A DNA stretch of 64,000 nt from VXNE01 sp965200505 (GTDB lineage Bacteria; Pseudomonadota; Gammaproteobacteria; Pseudomonadales; Azotimanducaceae), in assembly GCA_965200505.1 (NCBI GenBank), contig OZ241343.1:682001-746000 (forward strand), read 5' to 3'. The notes beneath the pieces were generated by a model. That model had not been told where the DNA came from. It saw only the letters and a program-made list of their open reading frames with translations, and did not search any database. This document shows, piece by piece, positions 34,224 through 42,692 of this stretch (positions are counted from its first letter, which is position 1; each line of letters begins with the position of its first letter). The position numbers and the translations under genes are program-made.

Positions 34224-35987
34224 CTACGGGGATGGTGTGCTGACGGCCTCGGCCTGCACCAGTTCCCAGCCGCGAAACACCAGCGCCACGCCGGTGAACT
34301 GCACTTCCGGATGCAACGCCGCCAAGCGGGCGTCCGCCAGGTAGCCGCGCAACTGCTCGGTGGCCGCCCGCAGCGCCGCGTCCGGCTCGGCTGCGCCGAC
34401 CGCATCGCGTTTCAGGTACTTCACTTCGAGCACATAGCCGTGGCGGAGGCTTGCATGGCGAGCGATCATCGGTTCCAGCACGATGTCCGCGTAGCCCTTG
34501 TTCAGCTCCATCTCGGTGTGCAACACGAAGCAGTTGGAAGTGCAGAGGTAGGCGGCGAGAAAACCTTGGATGACCTTTTCGCCTTGGATGAAGTCTCGGA
34601 TGCTGGTTTGCTCTGCCACGGCGGCGCTCAGGCGTTGCACGACCGGAAGCCAATCACCGTCCCGGGCCATGGCGCGGGTCAGCCGCTCGAACTCGTACAG
34701 ATCGACGGAGAACACGCCCGTGTCGTCGTAGGCGTCGCGTAGGTAGCCGTACATCAACTGGCGCACGGTTTGGTTGGGAATGGCCAAGTTTGGCGCATCC
34801 CCACTGGTGGCTTGGATGCTGAGCAAGCCGAAGTAGTGCATGAGCGACAGGAAGTTCTCGCGCCGGCCCAAGCGCTCCAAGGGGAAACTACCCACCAAGC
34901 CGGCATCCACCTTGCCCTCGCCAATGAGATGGCGCAGCAAGTCGAAGTTGCCGTTTAGCTGCCGTCCCGTCACCAGAAGATGGCGCAGCTTGCCGTAGTC
35001 GATGCGCACGTTGGCGTCGATCAGCTCGTTTGGCGGGGCACCGTAGAGGACGAGCGCCTTCAAGTAATAGAGCACCATGTCTGTGTTGTACAGATCGTTC
35101 GGCGCGTCTTGGGCGAAGCGGTAGCCGTTGTACCACTTGCGCATGATGTCAAGCGCCACATCCACTTCTTGGCTAAGCGCCCCAAGGTCGCTGTACATCC
35201 GCAGAACGCCTTCCACCTCTTCTTCCGTGAAGCCGATCAGTTCGTTGAACGCGGGGTTCAAGCTGATGTTGGCGCCGATGTTGAAACCACTGGTCACGTC
35301 GTCCATCGTGACGGGCGAGACGCCCGTGATGAACATTCGTTGCAGGCTACCCGTGGCAGCGCCGGTTTTCAGGGTGGCGAAGAAGTTTCGATAGAAGCCA
35401 CCGCCGTGGGTGAACGAGTGGTAAGCGTCCGCACCTCTATGCACCAAGATCGTGTTGGCGAAGTTGTCGTATTCGTCGATCAGAACGTACAGCGGGATGT
35501 CTTGCTCGTCGGCATATTCGAATAGCTCGTTGAGGCGTGCGTTGATGCCCGAGGCGGAAAGGATGCGCTGCATCGCCATCTCCGGAAACAGGTCTGCATT
35601 GCGCTCCACAGCACCCCGTAACTTGGTGAGGCAGTATTCCTGGAAACGCGCCTCCAACGTCTCCAGCTTGTCGTCGAACGCGGAGAAGTCAAACCGCAGC
35701 ACAACGTAGCGGTTGCGGTGTTCCGTGGGCTGCCGGCCGATGTCCGTGCCGCCGAAGACGGCTTCGAAGTCCTCCGCCTGCTTACGGTCGTAGTAGCTTT
35801 CCAACACCGACAGCCACAGGCTCTTGCCGAAGCGCCGGGGGCGAATCAGAAAAACGTGGCGCTCGCTCTCCAACTGGCGGATGAAGCGCGTCTTATCGAC
35901 ATACAGGCAACCCTCTCGCCGGATGCCCTCGAAGTGGGCTTGGCCATAGGGAATGGCAGGGTAGGCTGCGTTCGGTGATGCGGCCAC
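34224..35987 (-). CDS. AAA-ATPase-like / DUF1703 PD-(D/E)xK protein
   Basis: This 587-residue protein has an N-terminal AAA-ATPase-like domain: a YVDKT block near residue 32, RPRRFGKSLWL near 48, and VLIDEYDNF near 167. The C-terminal domain is of the DUF1703 type, with a KGYADIVL...YVLEVKY core (about 494-520) that matches PD-(D/E)xK nucleases. Such proteins are abundant in host-associated and anaerobic bacteria, often in many copies, and their role is unknown. The open frame continues upstream to 36446 across the hisI start; the GTG at 35987 is preferred because recognisable sequence begins just after it. A TTGACA box lies upstream on that strand (36020-36025) without a clear -10. Confidence 0.75.
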   Translation of the reverse strand: MAASPNAAYPAIPYGQAHFEGIRREGCLYVDKTRFIRQLESERHVFLIRPRRFGKSLWLSVLESYYDRKQAEDFEAVFGGTDIGRQPTEHRNRYVVLRFDFSAFDDKLETLEARFQEYCLTKLRGAVERNADLFPEMAMQRILSASGINARLNELFEYADEQDIPLYVLIDEYDNFANTILVHRGADAYHSFTHGGGFYRNFFATLKTGAATGSLQRMFITGVSPVTMDDVTSGFNIGANISLNPAFNELIGFTEEEVEGVLRMYSDLGALSQEVDVALDIMRKWYNGYRFAQDAPNDLYNTDMVLYYLKALVLYGAPPNELIDANVRIDYGKLRHLLVTGRQLNGNFDLLRHLIGEGKVDAGLVGSFPLERLGRRENFLSLMHYFGLLSIQATSGDAPNLAIPNQTVRQLMYGYLRDAYDDTGVFSVDLYEFERLTRAMARDGDWLPVVQRLSAAVAEQTSIRDFIQGEKVIQGFLAAYLCTSNCFVLHTEMELNKGYADIVLEPMIARHASLRHGYVLEVKYLKRDAVGAAEPDAALRAATEQLRGYLADARLAALHPEVQFTGVALVFRGWELVQAEAVSTPSP

Positions 35988-36167
35988 TGTTCGGTTGCCC
36001 GTGCTGCGATTGCAAGGCGTGTCAACCTCGCATGGCACCCACTTCCAGCGCCGCACGGGGTTGGGACACGCCGCGGATACTCGCATCGCCGCGCGCCGCT
36101 GTCCACCGGGCCGGCGCGAACTCGTATAGCATTGCGCGTTTGTTCGCCCCAACGGTGGCGGGGAAGG

Positions 36168-36557
36168 ATGATGGACGGGCCGGATTTCGCACAGTCGCCC
36201 TTGGTGCCGGCGATCGCGCAGGACGCGGCGACGGGTGAGGTGTTGATGCTCGCGTACATGAACGCCGAAGCCTACGCCGAGACATTGCGCACGCGCCGCG
36301 CCTGCTACTTCAGCCGCAGCCGCCAGACGCTGTGGCGCAAGGGCGAGACGAGCGGCAACACCCAGGTGGTGCGGCACGTGTTCTACGACTGCGACGCGGA
36401 CGCCGTGCTGCTGAAGGTGGAGCAGATCGGCGGCGCGGCCTGCCACGAGGGGTACGCGAGCTGCTTCTTTCGGGAGATCGACCCAGACACCGGCACGGCG
36501 CGGGTAGTCGCAGAGCCGGTGCGCGATCCCAAAGAGATGTACGGATCATCGCCGTGA
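36168..36557 (+). CDS. hisI: phosphoribosyl-AMP cyclohydrolase
   Basis: This is a 129-residue histidine biosynthesis enzyme that opens the adenine ring of phosphoribosyl-AMP. It has MLAYMNAEA near residue 28, the SRSRQTLWRKGETSGN block at about 50-65, and the zinc ligands in CDCDADA and GAACHEGYASCF near 76-102. The length equals that of stand-alone HisI (no HisE domain attached). Two ATG codons overlap the ribosome-binding site GGGAAGG; the first is used here. It overlaps hisG by 4 bp. Confidence 0.93.
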   Translation: MMDGPDFAQSPLVPAIAQDAATGEVLMLAYMNAEAYAETLRTRRACYFSRSRQTLWRKGETSGNTQVVRHVFYDCDADAVLLKVEQIGGAACHEGYASCFFREIDPDTGTARVVAEPVRDPKEMYGSSP

Positions 36558-37429
36558 CGCGGCTGCTTAAGCTCGGCATCCCGGCCGGCAGCCTGCAAGA
36601 GGCCACCAAGGACCTGTTCGAGCGCGCCGGCTATCGCATCGGGTTCGCCGGGCGCTCGTATTCGCCCAGCATCGACGACGACGAGGTGAGCTGCCGCCTC
36701 GTGCGCGCCCAGGAAATGGCGCGTTACGTCGAGCACGGGGTGCTGGACGCCGGCATCACCGGGCGGGATTGGGTGCTGGAAAGCGGCGCCGACGTGCAGG
36801 AAGTGCGCGAATTGCGCTTCTCCAAGGTGAGCCGCGAGCCAGTGCGATGGGTGCTGTGCGTTCCCGAAGACTCCCCCGCGCGCCAAGTGGAAGACCTGCA
36901 AGGCAAGCGCATCGCCACCGAAGCCGTGAACATGACGCGGAGTTACTTGCGAAGCCGCGGCGTGGAGGCGGAAGTGGAGTTCTCCTGGGGCGCGACGGAA
37001 GCCAAGCCGCCGCAGTTGGCGGACGCCATCGTCGAGCTCACGGAAACCGGCAACTCGCTCCGCGCCAACAAGTTGCGCATCGTCGCCGAAGTGCTGCGCA
37101 GCACGCCCCGGCTCATCGCCAATCACACGGCGATGCAAGACCCGTGGAAGGTGGAGAAGCTCGACAACATCGGCCTCATGCTGCACGCCTGCCTCGTCGC
37201 CGAAGGCAAGGTGGGGTTGATGATGAACGCCCGCCGGGAAGACTTGGAGGCGATCACCGGATTGTTGCCGGCGCTCAAGAAGCCAACCGTCTCGGCGCTG
37301 TCAGACCCGGATTGGGTGGCCGTGAGCACGATCATCGAGCAGACCGTCGCCCGCACCCTCATTCCGCGCCTGAAGGCGGCCGGCGCCCGCGGCATCGTCG
37401 AGTACCCGATCAACAAGATCATCGATTGA
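36554..37429 (+). CDS. hisG: ATP phosphoribosyltransferase, long form
   Basis: This is a 291-residue enzyme for the first step of histidine synthesis. It has the HisG catalytic core with LGIPAGSLQEAT (about 7-18), DAGITGRDW near 70, and EAVNMTRSYL near 122, where the more usual block is E-Y-P-x-L-T-R. A C-terminal ACT-like regulatory domain at about 215-291 gives feedback inhibition by histidine in the long form, so no HisZ is needed. The GTG start overlaps the stop of hisI (GTGA). No other his genes are in the window, so the pathway is dispersed. It is convergent with the E2 gene, 31 bp away. Confidence 0.93.
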   Translation: MTRLLKLGIPAGSLQEATKDLFERAGYRIGFAGRSYSPSIDDDEVSCRLVRAQEMARYVEHGVLDAGITGRDWVLESGADVQEVRELRFSKVSREPVRWVLCVPEDSPARQVEDLQGKRIATEAVNMTRSYLRSRGVEAEVEFSWGATEAKPPQLADAIVELTETGNSLRANKLRIVAEVLRSTPRLIANHTAMQDPWKVEKLDNIGLMLHACLVAEGKVGLMMNARREDLEAITGLLPALKKPTVSALSDPDWVAVSTIIEQTVARTLIPRLKAAGARGIVEYPINKIID

Positions 37430-37460
37430 TGGCCGGGGCGGCGACCCGCTTCGCCGTGCC

Positions 37461-38801
37461 TCACATGAACAACGTCGCCGGGTGTTCCAGCCGCGCCTTC
37501 ACATGGCGGATCAGCCGTGCCGCGTCCATGCCATCCACGGCGCGATGATCGAAGGAGGACGATAGGTTCATCATCGTCCGCGCCACCACGGCACCATCCA
37601 CCACCACCGGGCGCTGCACGGCCTTGTTGACGCCGACGATGGCCACCTCCGGCGCATTGATGACCGGTGTGCTGACAATGCCGCCGAGGGCGCCCAAGCT
37701 GGTGAGCGTGACAGTGGAACCCGAGAGCGGCGGACGCTCGGCGCGCTCCCCGCGGGCACCGGCGGCAGCGGCTTGGATGGCCGCGGCGAGGCCGTCGAGA
37801 TCGTGGCGTTCGGCATCGCGCACCACGGGCACCTTCAAGCCATCGTCCGTGTGCGTGGCCACGCCGAGATGCACCGCCCGGAAGCGCCGCAGCACGCCGG
37901 CTTCGGCGTCGAAGTGCGCGTTGCACTGCGGAAAGGCGCGCAATGCGTCGATGAGGGCGAGCGCCACGAAGGGCAGCGGGGTGAGGCGCGTGGCGGTGGC
38001 CTCCGTTTCGTTCAGATGGCGCCGCAAGCGCTCCAGCTCGGTGACGTCCACTTCCTCCACATAGGAGAAGTGCGGGATGTTCCGCTTGCTTGCGGCCATG
38101 CGTTCGGCGATGACACGGCGTACGCCGACGATGGGGATTTCTTCGACGTCGGCATCGTCGGGCTTCACACTTCGCATCGCGCCCGCCGTTGTACCGCGGC
38201 CTTGCGACGTGCCAGTGCTCGTCTCGCCGGATGGGCCCGCGCCCGCAAGCCATGCGTCCACATCCGCCTGCAGGGTGCGACCACGCGGGCCGCTCGGCGG
38301 CACTAGGGCAAGGTCGATGCCGGCCTCCGCGGCACGGCGGCGCACCGCGGGGGAGGCGACCACCTTGGGATGCGGCCGCGCCGGCGACGACGCCGTGGCC
38401 GGCAGTGGATGCACCTCGGCAAGACGCTCGGGCCGTTGCATCGGGGTTTCGGCCGGCGGAGGCGTGGCAGCGGGCACCACACTTTCCCTTGATGCAGGCA
38501 CCGTCGCGGCCGCCACGTCGACCGGCCCCGGTTGCGTCGCCGGCACTCGTTCCGCAACTGCCACGGCGTCGAACGCGATGAGCTCCGCGCCCACCGCCAC
38601 TTTGTCCCCCGGCTCGCCGTGGATGCGCAACACGGTGCCGGCCACCGGCGCCGGAACTTCCACGTTGGCCTTATCCGTCATGATGTCGGCCACGATGTCG
38701 TCTTCGGCCACCACGTCGCCCGGGCGCACATGCCACGCGATGATTTCCGCTTCCACCGCGCCCTCCCCCAAGTCTGGCAGCTTGAACACAAACTCGCTCA
38801 T
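37461..38801 (-). CDS. bkdB: branched-chain 2-oxoacid dehydrogenase E2 (acyltransferase)
   Basis: This is a 446-residue E2 subunit. It has one N-terminal lipoyl domain with the modified lysine in M-T-D-K-A-N-V-E (K44), a Pro/Ala-rich hinge at about 85-130, a peripheral subunit-binding domain at about 137-175 (VVASPAVRRRAAEAGIDL...GPRGR), and a catalytic acyltransferase domain ending with the SFDHRAVDG active-site motif near 420. It forms the core of the complex and transfers the acyl group to CoA. It follows E1beta with a 9-bp gap. Pyruvate or 2-oxoglutarate complexes are alternatives, but the E1alpha/E1beta sequence types favour branched-chain substrates. No E3 gene is present. Confidence 0.88.
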   Translation of the reverse strand: MSEFVFKLPDLGEGAVEAEIIAWHVRPGDVVAEDDIVADIMTDKANVEVPAPVAGTVLRIHGEPGDKVAVGAELIAFDAVAVAERVPATQPGPVDVAAATVPASRESVVPAATPPPAETPMQRPERLAEVHPLPATASSPARPHPKVVASPAVRRRAAEAGIDLALVPPSGPRGRTLQADVDAWLAGAGPSGETSTGTSQGRGTTAGAMRSVKPDDADVEEIPIVGVRRVIAERMAASKRNIPHFSYVEEVDVTELERLRRHLNETEATATRLTPLPFVALALIDALRAFPQCNAHFDAEAGVLRRFRAVHLGVATHTDDGLKVPVVRDAERHDLDGLAAAIQAAAAGARGERAERPPLSGSTVTLTSLGALGGIVSTPVINAPEVAIVGVNKAVQRPVVVDGAVVARTMMNLSSSFDHRAVDGMDAARLIRHVKARLEHPATLFM

Positions 38802-38810
38802 GGCATCGCC

Positions 38811-39827
38811 TCAAGCCGCTTCGAGCACGTTCTCGATGGCCGCCGCCACGCGGCGCGGGCCGGGGAAATAGTCCCACTCGAAGGCGTGGGGGTAGGGCGT
38901 GTCCCACCCCGCCACCCGCGTGACCGGGGCTTCCAAGTGGTAGAAGCACTCCTCCTGCACGGTGGCGGCGAGTTCCGCGCCATAGCCGGAAAAGCGCGTC
39001 GCTTCATGGACGATCACGCAGCGCCCGGTCTTCTTCACGGATGCCGCGAGGGTGGCCGTGTCGAGCGGCGCCAACGTGCGCACATCGACGATCTCGGCAT
39101 CCACGCCGGTGAGCGCCGCCGCCGCTTGTGCGACATGCACCATCGTTCCATAGCAGAGCACCGTCACGTCCGTGCCTTCCCGAAGCACTTGAGCGCGGCC
39201 CAAGGGCACGGTGTAGTAGCCCGACGGCACCTCGCCCAAGGGGTGCCCTTCCCATGACGTGGCCGGTTTTTCCGGGTCGCCGTCGAACGGGCCGTGGTAG
39301 AGGCGCTTCGGCTCGAAGAAGATCACCGGATCGTCGGCTTCGATGGCGCTGATGAGCAAGCCCTTCGCGTCGTAGGGGTTCGACGGCATGGCCACCTTCA
39401 GCCCGCACACATGGGTAAACATGCCTTCTGGGCTTTGCGAATGGGTCTGGCCGCCGCGGATGCCGCCGCCGCAGGGTGCCCTGATGGTCACCGGCGCGAA
39501 GAAGTCCCCCGCGGTGCGATAGCGCAACCGCGCCAACTCGCTCACGATCTGGTCGAAACCGGGATAGATGTAGTCTGCGAACTGCATCTCCGCGATGGGG
39601 CGCAGGCCATGCACGCCCATGCCGATGGCGCAGCCGACGATGCCGCCCTCGGCGATGGGCGCGTCCATCACCCGCGCCTCGCCGTACTTCTCCTGCAGCC
39701 CCTCCGTGCAGCGGAACACGCCGCCGAAGTAGCCCACGTCCTCGCCCAAGACGACGACGTTGGGGTCGCGCTCCATCACCACATCCATGGCGGAGTTGAG
39801 CGCCTGCACCATGTTCATCATGGCCAT
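38811..39827 (-). CDS. bkdA2: branched-chain 2-oxoacid dehydrogenase E1 beta subunit
   Basis: This is a 338-residue transketolase-like subunit starting MAMMNMVQALNSAMD, with the VLGEDVGYFGGVFR block at about 26-39, GFDQIVSELARLRYR near 89-103, and the C-terminal transketolase domain. It pairs with the E1alpha subunit encoded 5 bp upstream to decarboxylate branched-chain 2-oxoacids from valine, leucine and isoleucine. The GVFR block after GEDVG is characteristic of branched-chain rather than pyruvate E1beta. Confidence 0.9.
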   Translation of the reverse strand: MAMMNMVQALNSAMDVVMERDPNVVVLGEDVGYFGGVFRCTEGLQEKYGEARVMDAPIAEGGIVGCAIGMGVHGLRPIAEMQFADYIYPGFDQIVSELARLRYRTAGDFFAPVTIRAPCGGGIRGGQTHSQSPEGMFTHVCGLKVAMPSNPYDAKGLLISAIEADDPVIFFEPKRLYHGPFDGDPEKPATSWEGHPLGEVPSGYYTVPLGRAQVLREGTDVTVLCYGTMVHVAQAAAALTGVDAEIVDVRTLAPLDTATLAASVKKTGRCVIVHEATRFSGYGAELAATVQEECFYHLEAPVTRVAGWDTPYPHAFEWDYFPGPRRVAAAIENVLEAA

Positions 39828-39832
39828 GCCGT

Positions 39833-41104
39833 TCAGTCCTTCTCGGGCGGCGCGGCGGCCTTCGGTTGGTAGCCCTCCAAGGCGCGCAAGGCGTCGCGCT
39901 GCGCGATGAGGTGGCGCGGCATGTCGCGGTACACATCCTCGAAGAGCTCGTACTGATCCAAGCGCGGCGCCTCCGTCATGGAGCCGTAGGAGAGCGCTTC
40001 ACGCCAGCAGGCATCGACTTGGGCCTTGCACTCGGCGGCGAGGGCCGCGTGGTCTGCCTCGCTCCAGCTTCCACCGGCCACCAAGTGCGCCTGCAGGCGC
40101 TCGATGGGGTCTCCCAAGGGCCATGCCTTCCATTCGTCCCGCGGCCGGTAGCGCGATGGGTCGTCACTGGTGGAATGGGCGCCGCGGCGGTAGGTGACGA
40201 GTTCCACCAAGGTGGGGCCACGCCCCATGCGGGCGCGTTCCGCCGCCCAACGGGTTACGGCGTGGACGGCGAGGAAGTCATTGCCGTCCACGCGGATGGA
40301 GGCGATGCCGTAGCCCAAGCCCCGCGCCGCGAACGGCCGCCGCTCGCCGCCGGCGAAGCCTTGGAAGGTGGAGATCGCCCACTGGTTGTTCACCACGTTC
40401 AGCACCACCGGCGGCCGATACACGGCGGCGAAGGTGAGGGCGTGGTGGAAATCCGCCTCCGCGGTGGAGCCTTCGCCCACCCAGCCGGCGGCGATGTTCG
40501 CCTCGTTCTTGATGGCCGCCGCCATGGCCCAGCCGACGGCTTGCGGGAACTGCGTGGCGAGGTTGCCGGAGATGGAGAAGATGTTGCCCCGCGCCCAGTG
40601 GTACATGACGGGCATCTGCCGCCCCTTGCACATGTCGCGGCTGTTCGAGAGGCATTGGCACATCAACTCGACCGGGTTGTGGCCCCGGGCGATGTGCAGG
40701 CCGACGTTGCGGTAGTGCGGAAACAGCATGTCGCCCGGCTCGAGCGCGAGCGCCGCCGCCACGGACACGGCCTCTTCGCCCAGGGTTTGCATGAAGAACG
40801 ACAGTTGGCCTTGGCGCTGCATGCGCAAAAGCCGGTCATCAAAGGCGCGCGTCAGCAACATCGCGCGCAAGCCTTCGCGCAACGTCTCGCCATCGAGGGA
40901 AGGTGCCCACGGCCCCACGGCGCAGCCGGCGTCATCCAGCACACGCACGAGGCCGTATGCCAAATGCTCGATGTCGTGAACGCGGGCATCCGGCGCCGGG
41001 CGCTCCACGGCACCGGCGGCCGACAGCTTGAGATAGCCGAAGTCCGGCGCTTCGCCGGGCCGGGCAGACGGATGAGGCACGTGAAACCGTGCGGCCGGCG
41101 TCAT
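39833..41104 (-). CDS. bkdA1: branched-chain 2-oxoacid dehydrogenase E1 alpha subunit
   Basis: This is a 423-residue thiamine-diphosphate-binding subunit. The TPP motif is split as GEGSTAEADFH near residue 200 and VNNQWAIS near 225. The RRGAHSTSDDPSRYR phosphorylation-loop-like block near 302-316 and the MYHWARGNIFSISGNL block near 157 are also typical. The ATG at 41104 has an AAGGAG site seven bases upstream. It is the first gene of the three-gene operon (E1alpha-E1beta-E2). With mccAB and acyl-CoA dehydrogenases elsewhere in the window it provides much of leucine breakdown. Confidence 0.9.
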   Translation of the reverse strand: MTPAARFHVPHPSARPGEAPDFGYLKLSAAGAVERPAPDARVHDIEHLAYGLVRVLDDAGCAVGPWAPSLDGETLREGLRAMLLTRAFDDRLLRMQRQGQLSFFMQTLGEEAVSVAAALALEPGDMLFPHYRNVGLHIARGHNPVELMCQCLSNSRDMCKGRQMPVMYHWARGNIFSISGNLATQFPQAVGWAMAAAIKNEANIAAGWVGEGSTAEADFHHALTFAAVYRPPVVLNVVNNQWAISTFQGFAGGERRPFAARGLGYGIASIRVDGNDFLAVHAVTRWAAERARMGRGPTLVELVTYRRGAHSTSDDPSRYRPRDEWKAWPLGDPIERLQAHLVAGGSWSEADHAALAAECKAQVDACWREALSYGSMTEAPRLDQYELFEDVYRDMPRHLIAQRDALRALEGYQPKAAAPPEKD

Positions 41105-41336
41105 TCTCAGCTCCTTCCTTGGGGCCATGCGCGGGGGCTTGGCGGCAAAGCGCCGCGAAACCCGCCGCTCCTTCGGCCCATGATATAGGGCGCACGGGGT
41201 GTGCTTTCAAGCCGCCCTCAAGCCGGTGGCGCGTCAACGCCGCCGGGTGTTCGCGCACCGTACCGTCGCTTTTCCGCGTCCGGCACCCGTGGCCTATCAT
41301 GCTTGAAGGAGCGGCGGGAAGGCGAGGAACGGCGAC

Positions 41337-42452
41337 GTGGCAAACTGCATCCATTGTGGCGAGAAGGCCGGTTTCCTCCGCCGCGCCCACAAGCAATGCG
41401 GCACCACCCACCGCGAAGGGCTGGAGCAGATGGAGGCGCTGGCGCGACAAGCCGCGGCCACCGAAGCGTTCAACGCCGATGCCATCCGCCGGCGCTTGGC
41501 CGAAGTCGCCGAACGCGCGTTCGCGGGCGAAGACCACATCACCGCCGCCATTGAACGGGGTTGGGAGCGAGCCGTGGCGGAGAGCTTGGCGGACGGCGTG
41601 TTGACGCAAAGCGAAGAGAATCGGCTGCGTGGCTTCCGCGACCGACTCGCCCTCGCGCCCGATGCCGGCGCAGCCGCCGCGGCGCGGCTCGACCGGGCGG
41701 CGGCGGAGCGGCTACGCCACGATGCCCGCGCCGCCGCAGTCGCCACGGACGATGGCGAGCGCCAGTTGGAAGCGCTTGCGGAAGCCATCGAGCAATCCGC
41801 GCTGTCGCCCCTTGGCCGCCGCGAGTTGCTGGCCAAGGCTTGGGAGGAGGCCGTGGCGGCCGTGCTGGAGGACGGCGCGTTGTCCCTCGAAGAAGAAGCC
41901 GCGTTGGTGCGCTACATGCGCCACTTCGAGCTTTCCGCTGAGCGCGTCAACGAATCCGGCGGGCACACGCAAATGGTGAAGGGCGCGGTGATCCGCGAAG
42001 CCGCCGAAGGGGTGGTGCCCGAGCGGCTGCGACTCGACGGCCCCGTCCCCTTCAACTTGATGAAGTCTGAACAGCTCGTTTGGGTGATGGAGGACGTCGA
42101 CTACCACGAAGTGGTGACGCGGCGCGAACGGCGTGGCACTTCCCACGGCTTGAGCATCCGCGTGGCCAAGGGCCTCTACTATCGCCCAGGGATGTTTCGC
42201 AGCCACATCCGCGAATGGGAGGAAACGGTACACTTGGACACTGGCTTGCTGGGCATCACCAGCAAGCACCTCTACTTCCACGGCCGGCGCAAGCGCTTCC
42301 GCATCCGCTACGACCGCATCGTCTCCTTCGAACCCTACGACGACGGCCTCGGCGTGATGCGCGACGCGCAAACGGCCAAACCCCAATCCTTCCGCACCGG
42401 CGACGGCTGGTTCACCTACAACTTGGTGACGAATCTGGCGCAACAGTGGTAG
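41337..42452 (+). CDS. zinc-ribbon and PH-like domain protein of unknown function
   Basis: This is a 371-residue protein with a recognisable modular plan. It starts with a zinc-ribbon-like CIHCG (residues 4-8) and a second cysteine near 21. A long, charged, Ala-rich helical middle (25-190) has two similar stretches, ...ESLADGVLTQSEENRLR and ...AVLEDGALSLEEEAALV (about 81-97 and 172-188), which look like a tandem TerB- or EF-hand-like helical repeat. The C-terminal beta-rich region (about 240-365) has LGITSKHLYFHG and FRIRYDRIVSFEPYDDG, as in bacterial PH-like domains. The start is a GTG. No partner gene is near it and the role is unknown. Confidence 0.65.
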   Translation: MANCIHCGEKAGFLRRAHKQCGTTHREGLEQMEALARQAAATEAFNADAIRRRLAEVAERAFAGEDHITAAIERGWERAVAESLADGVLTQSEENRLRGFRDRLALAPDAGAAAAARLDRAAAERLRHDARAAAVATDDGERQLEALAEAIEQSALSPLGRRELLAKAWEEAVAAVLEDGALSLEEEAALVRYMRHFELSAERVNESGGHTQMVKGAVIREAAEGVVPERLRLDGPVPFNLMKSEQLVWVMEDVDYHEVVTRRERRGTSHGLSIRVAKGLYYRPGMFRSHIREWEETVHLDTGLLGITSKHLYFHGRRKRFRIRYDRIVSFEPYDDGLGVMRDAQTAKPQSFRTGDGWFTYNLVTNLAQQW

Positions 42453-42466
42453 GCCGGCCAGAACAC

Positions 42467-42626
42467 GTCCATTTGACGGTTAGCATAGCGTCCATTTTGC
42501 GGTTTAAGTACCGTCCATATGCCGGTTAGTACAGCGTCCGTTTGCCGGTCTTAATAGCGGTCATTTGTCGGCTTGCGTAACGCCCATCTGCGGGCACCGA
42601 GGTGTCCATGCCGCTCGGCAACGGAC
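42467..42626. repeat. 23-bp degenerate tandem repeat array (six units plus a partial)
   Basis: Units begin at 42467, 42490, 42513, 42536, 42559 and 42582, then a partial at 42604. The period is 23 bp, except 22 bp for the last full unit. The conserved part reads GTCCATTTGCCGGTTAG, then variable bases and AGC or ACC. The array lies between the end of the PH-like gene and the end of the convergent DUF4143 gene. It is noncoding. The period and motif resemble the repeated transposase-binding sites at the ends of IS21-family elements, but no transposase gene is seen nearby, so it may be a solo relic or an unrelated binding array. Confidence 0.8.
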
Positions 42627-42692
42627 GCGCCGTAAGCCGGGCCGGAACTTGGAGAATCCAAGCGGCTCACGCCTACCGGCCTCCCCGCACCG

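Noticed and set aside
39866..41188. 440-codon plus-strand open frame
   Set aside because: It is antisense to the E1 alpha gene, which has intact thiamine-diphosphate motifs.
42467..42626. CRISPR array
   Set aside because: The 23-bp units are contiguous and degenerate with no unique spacers, and no cas genes are present.
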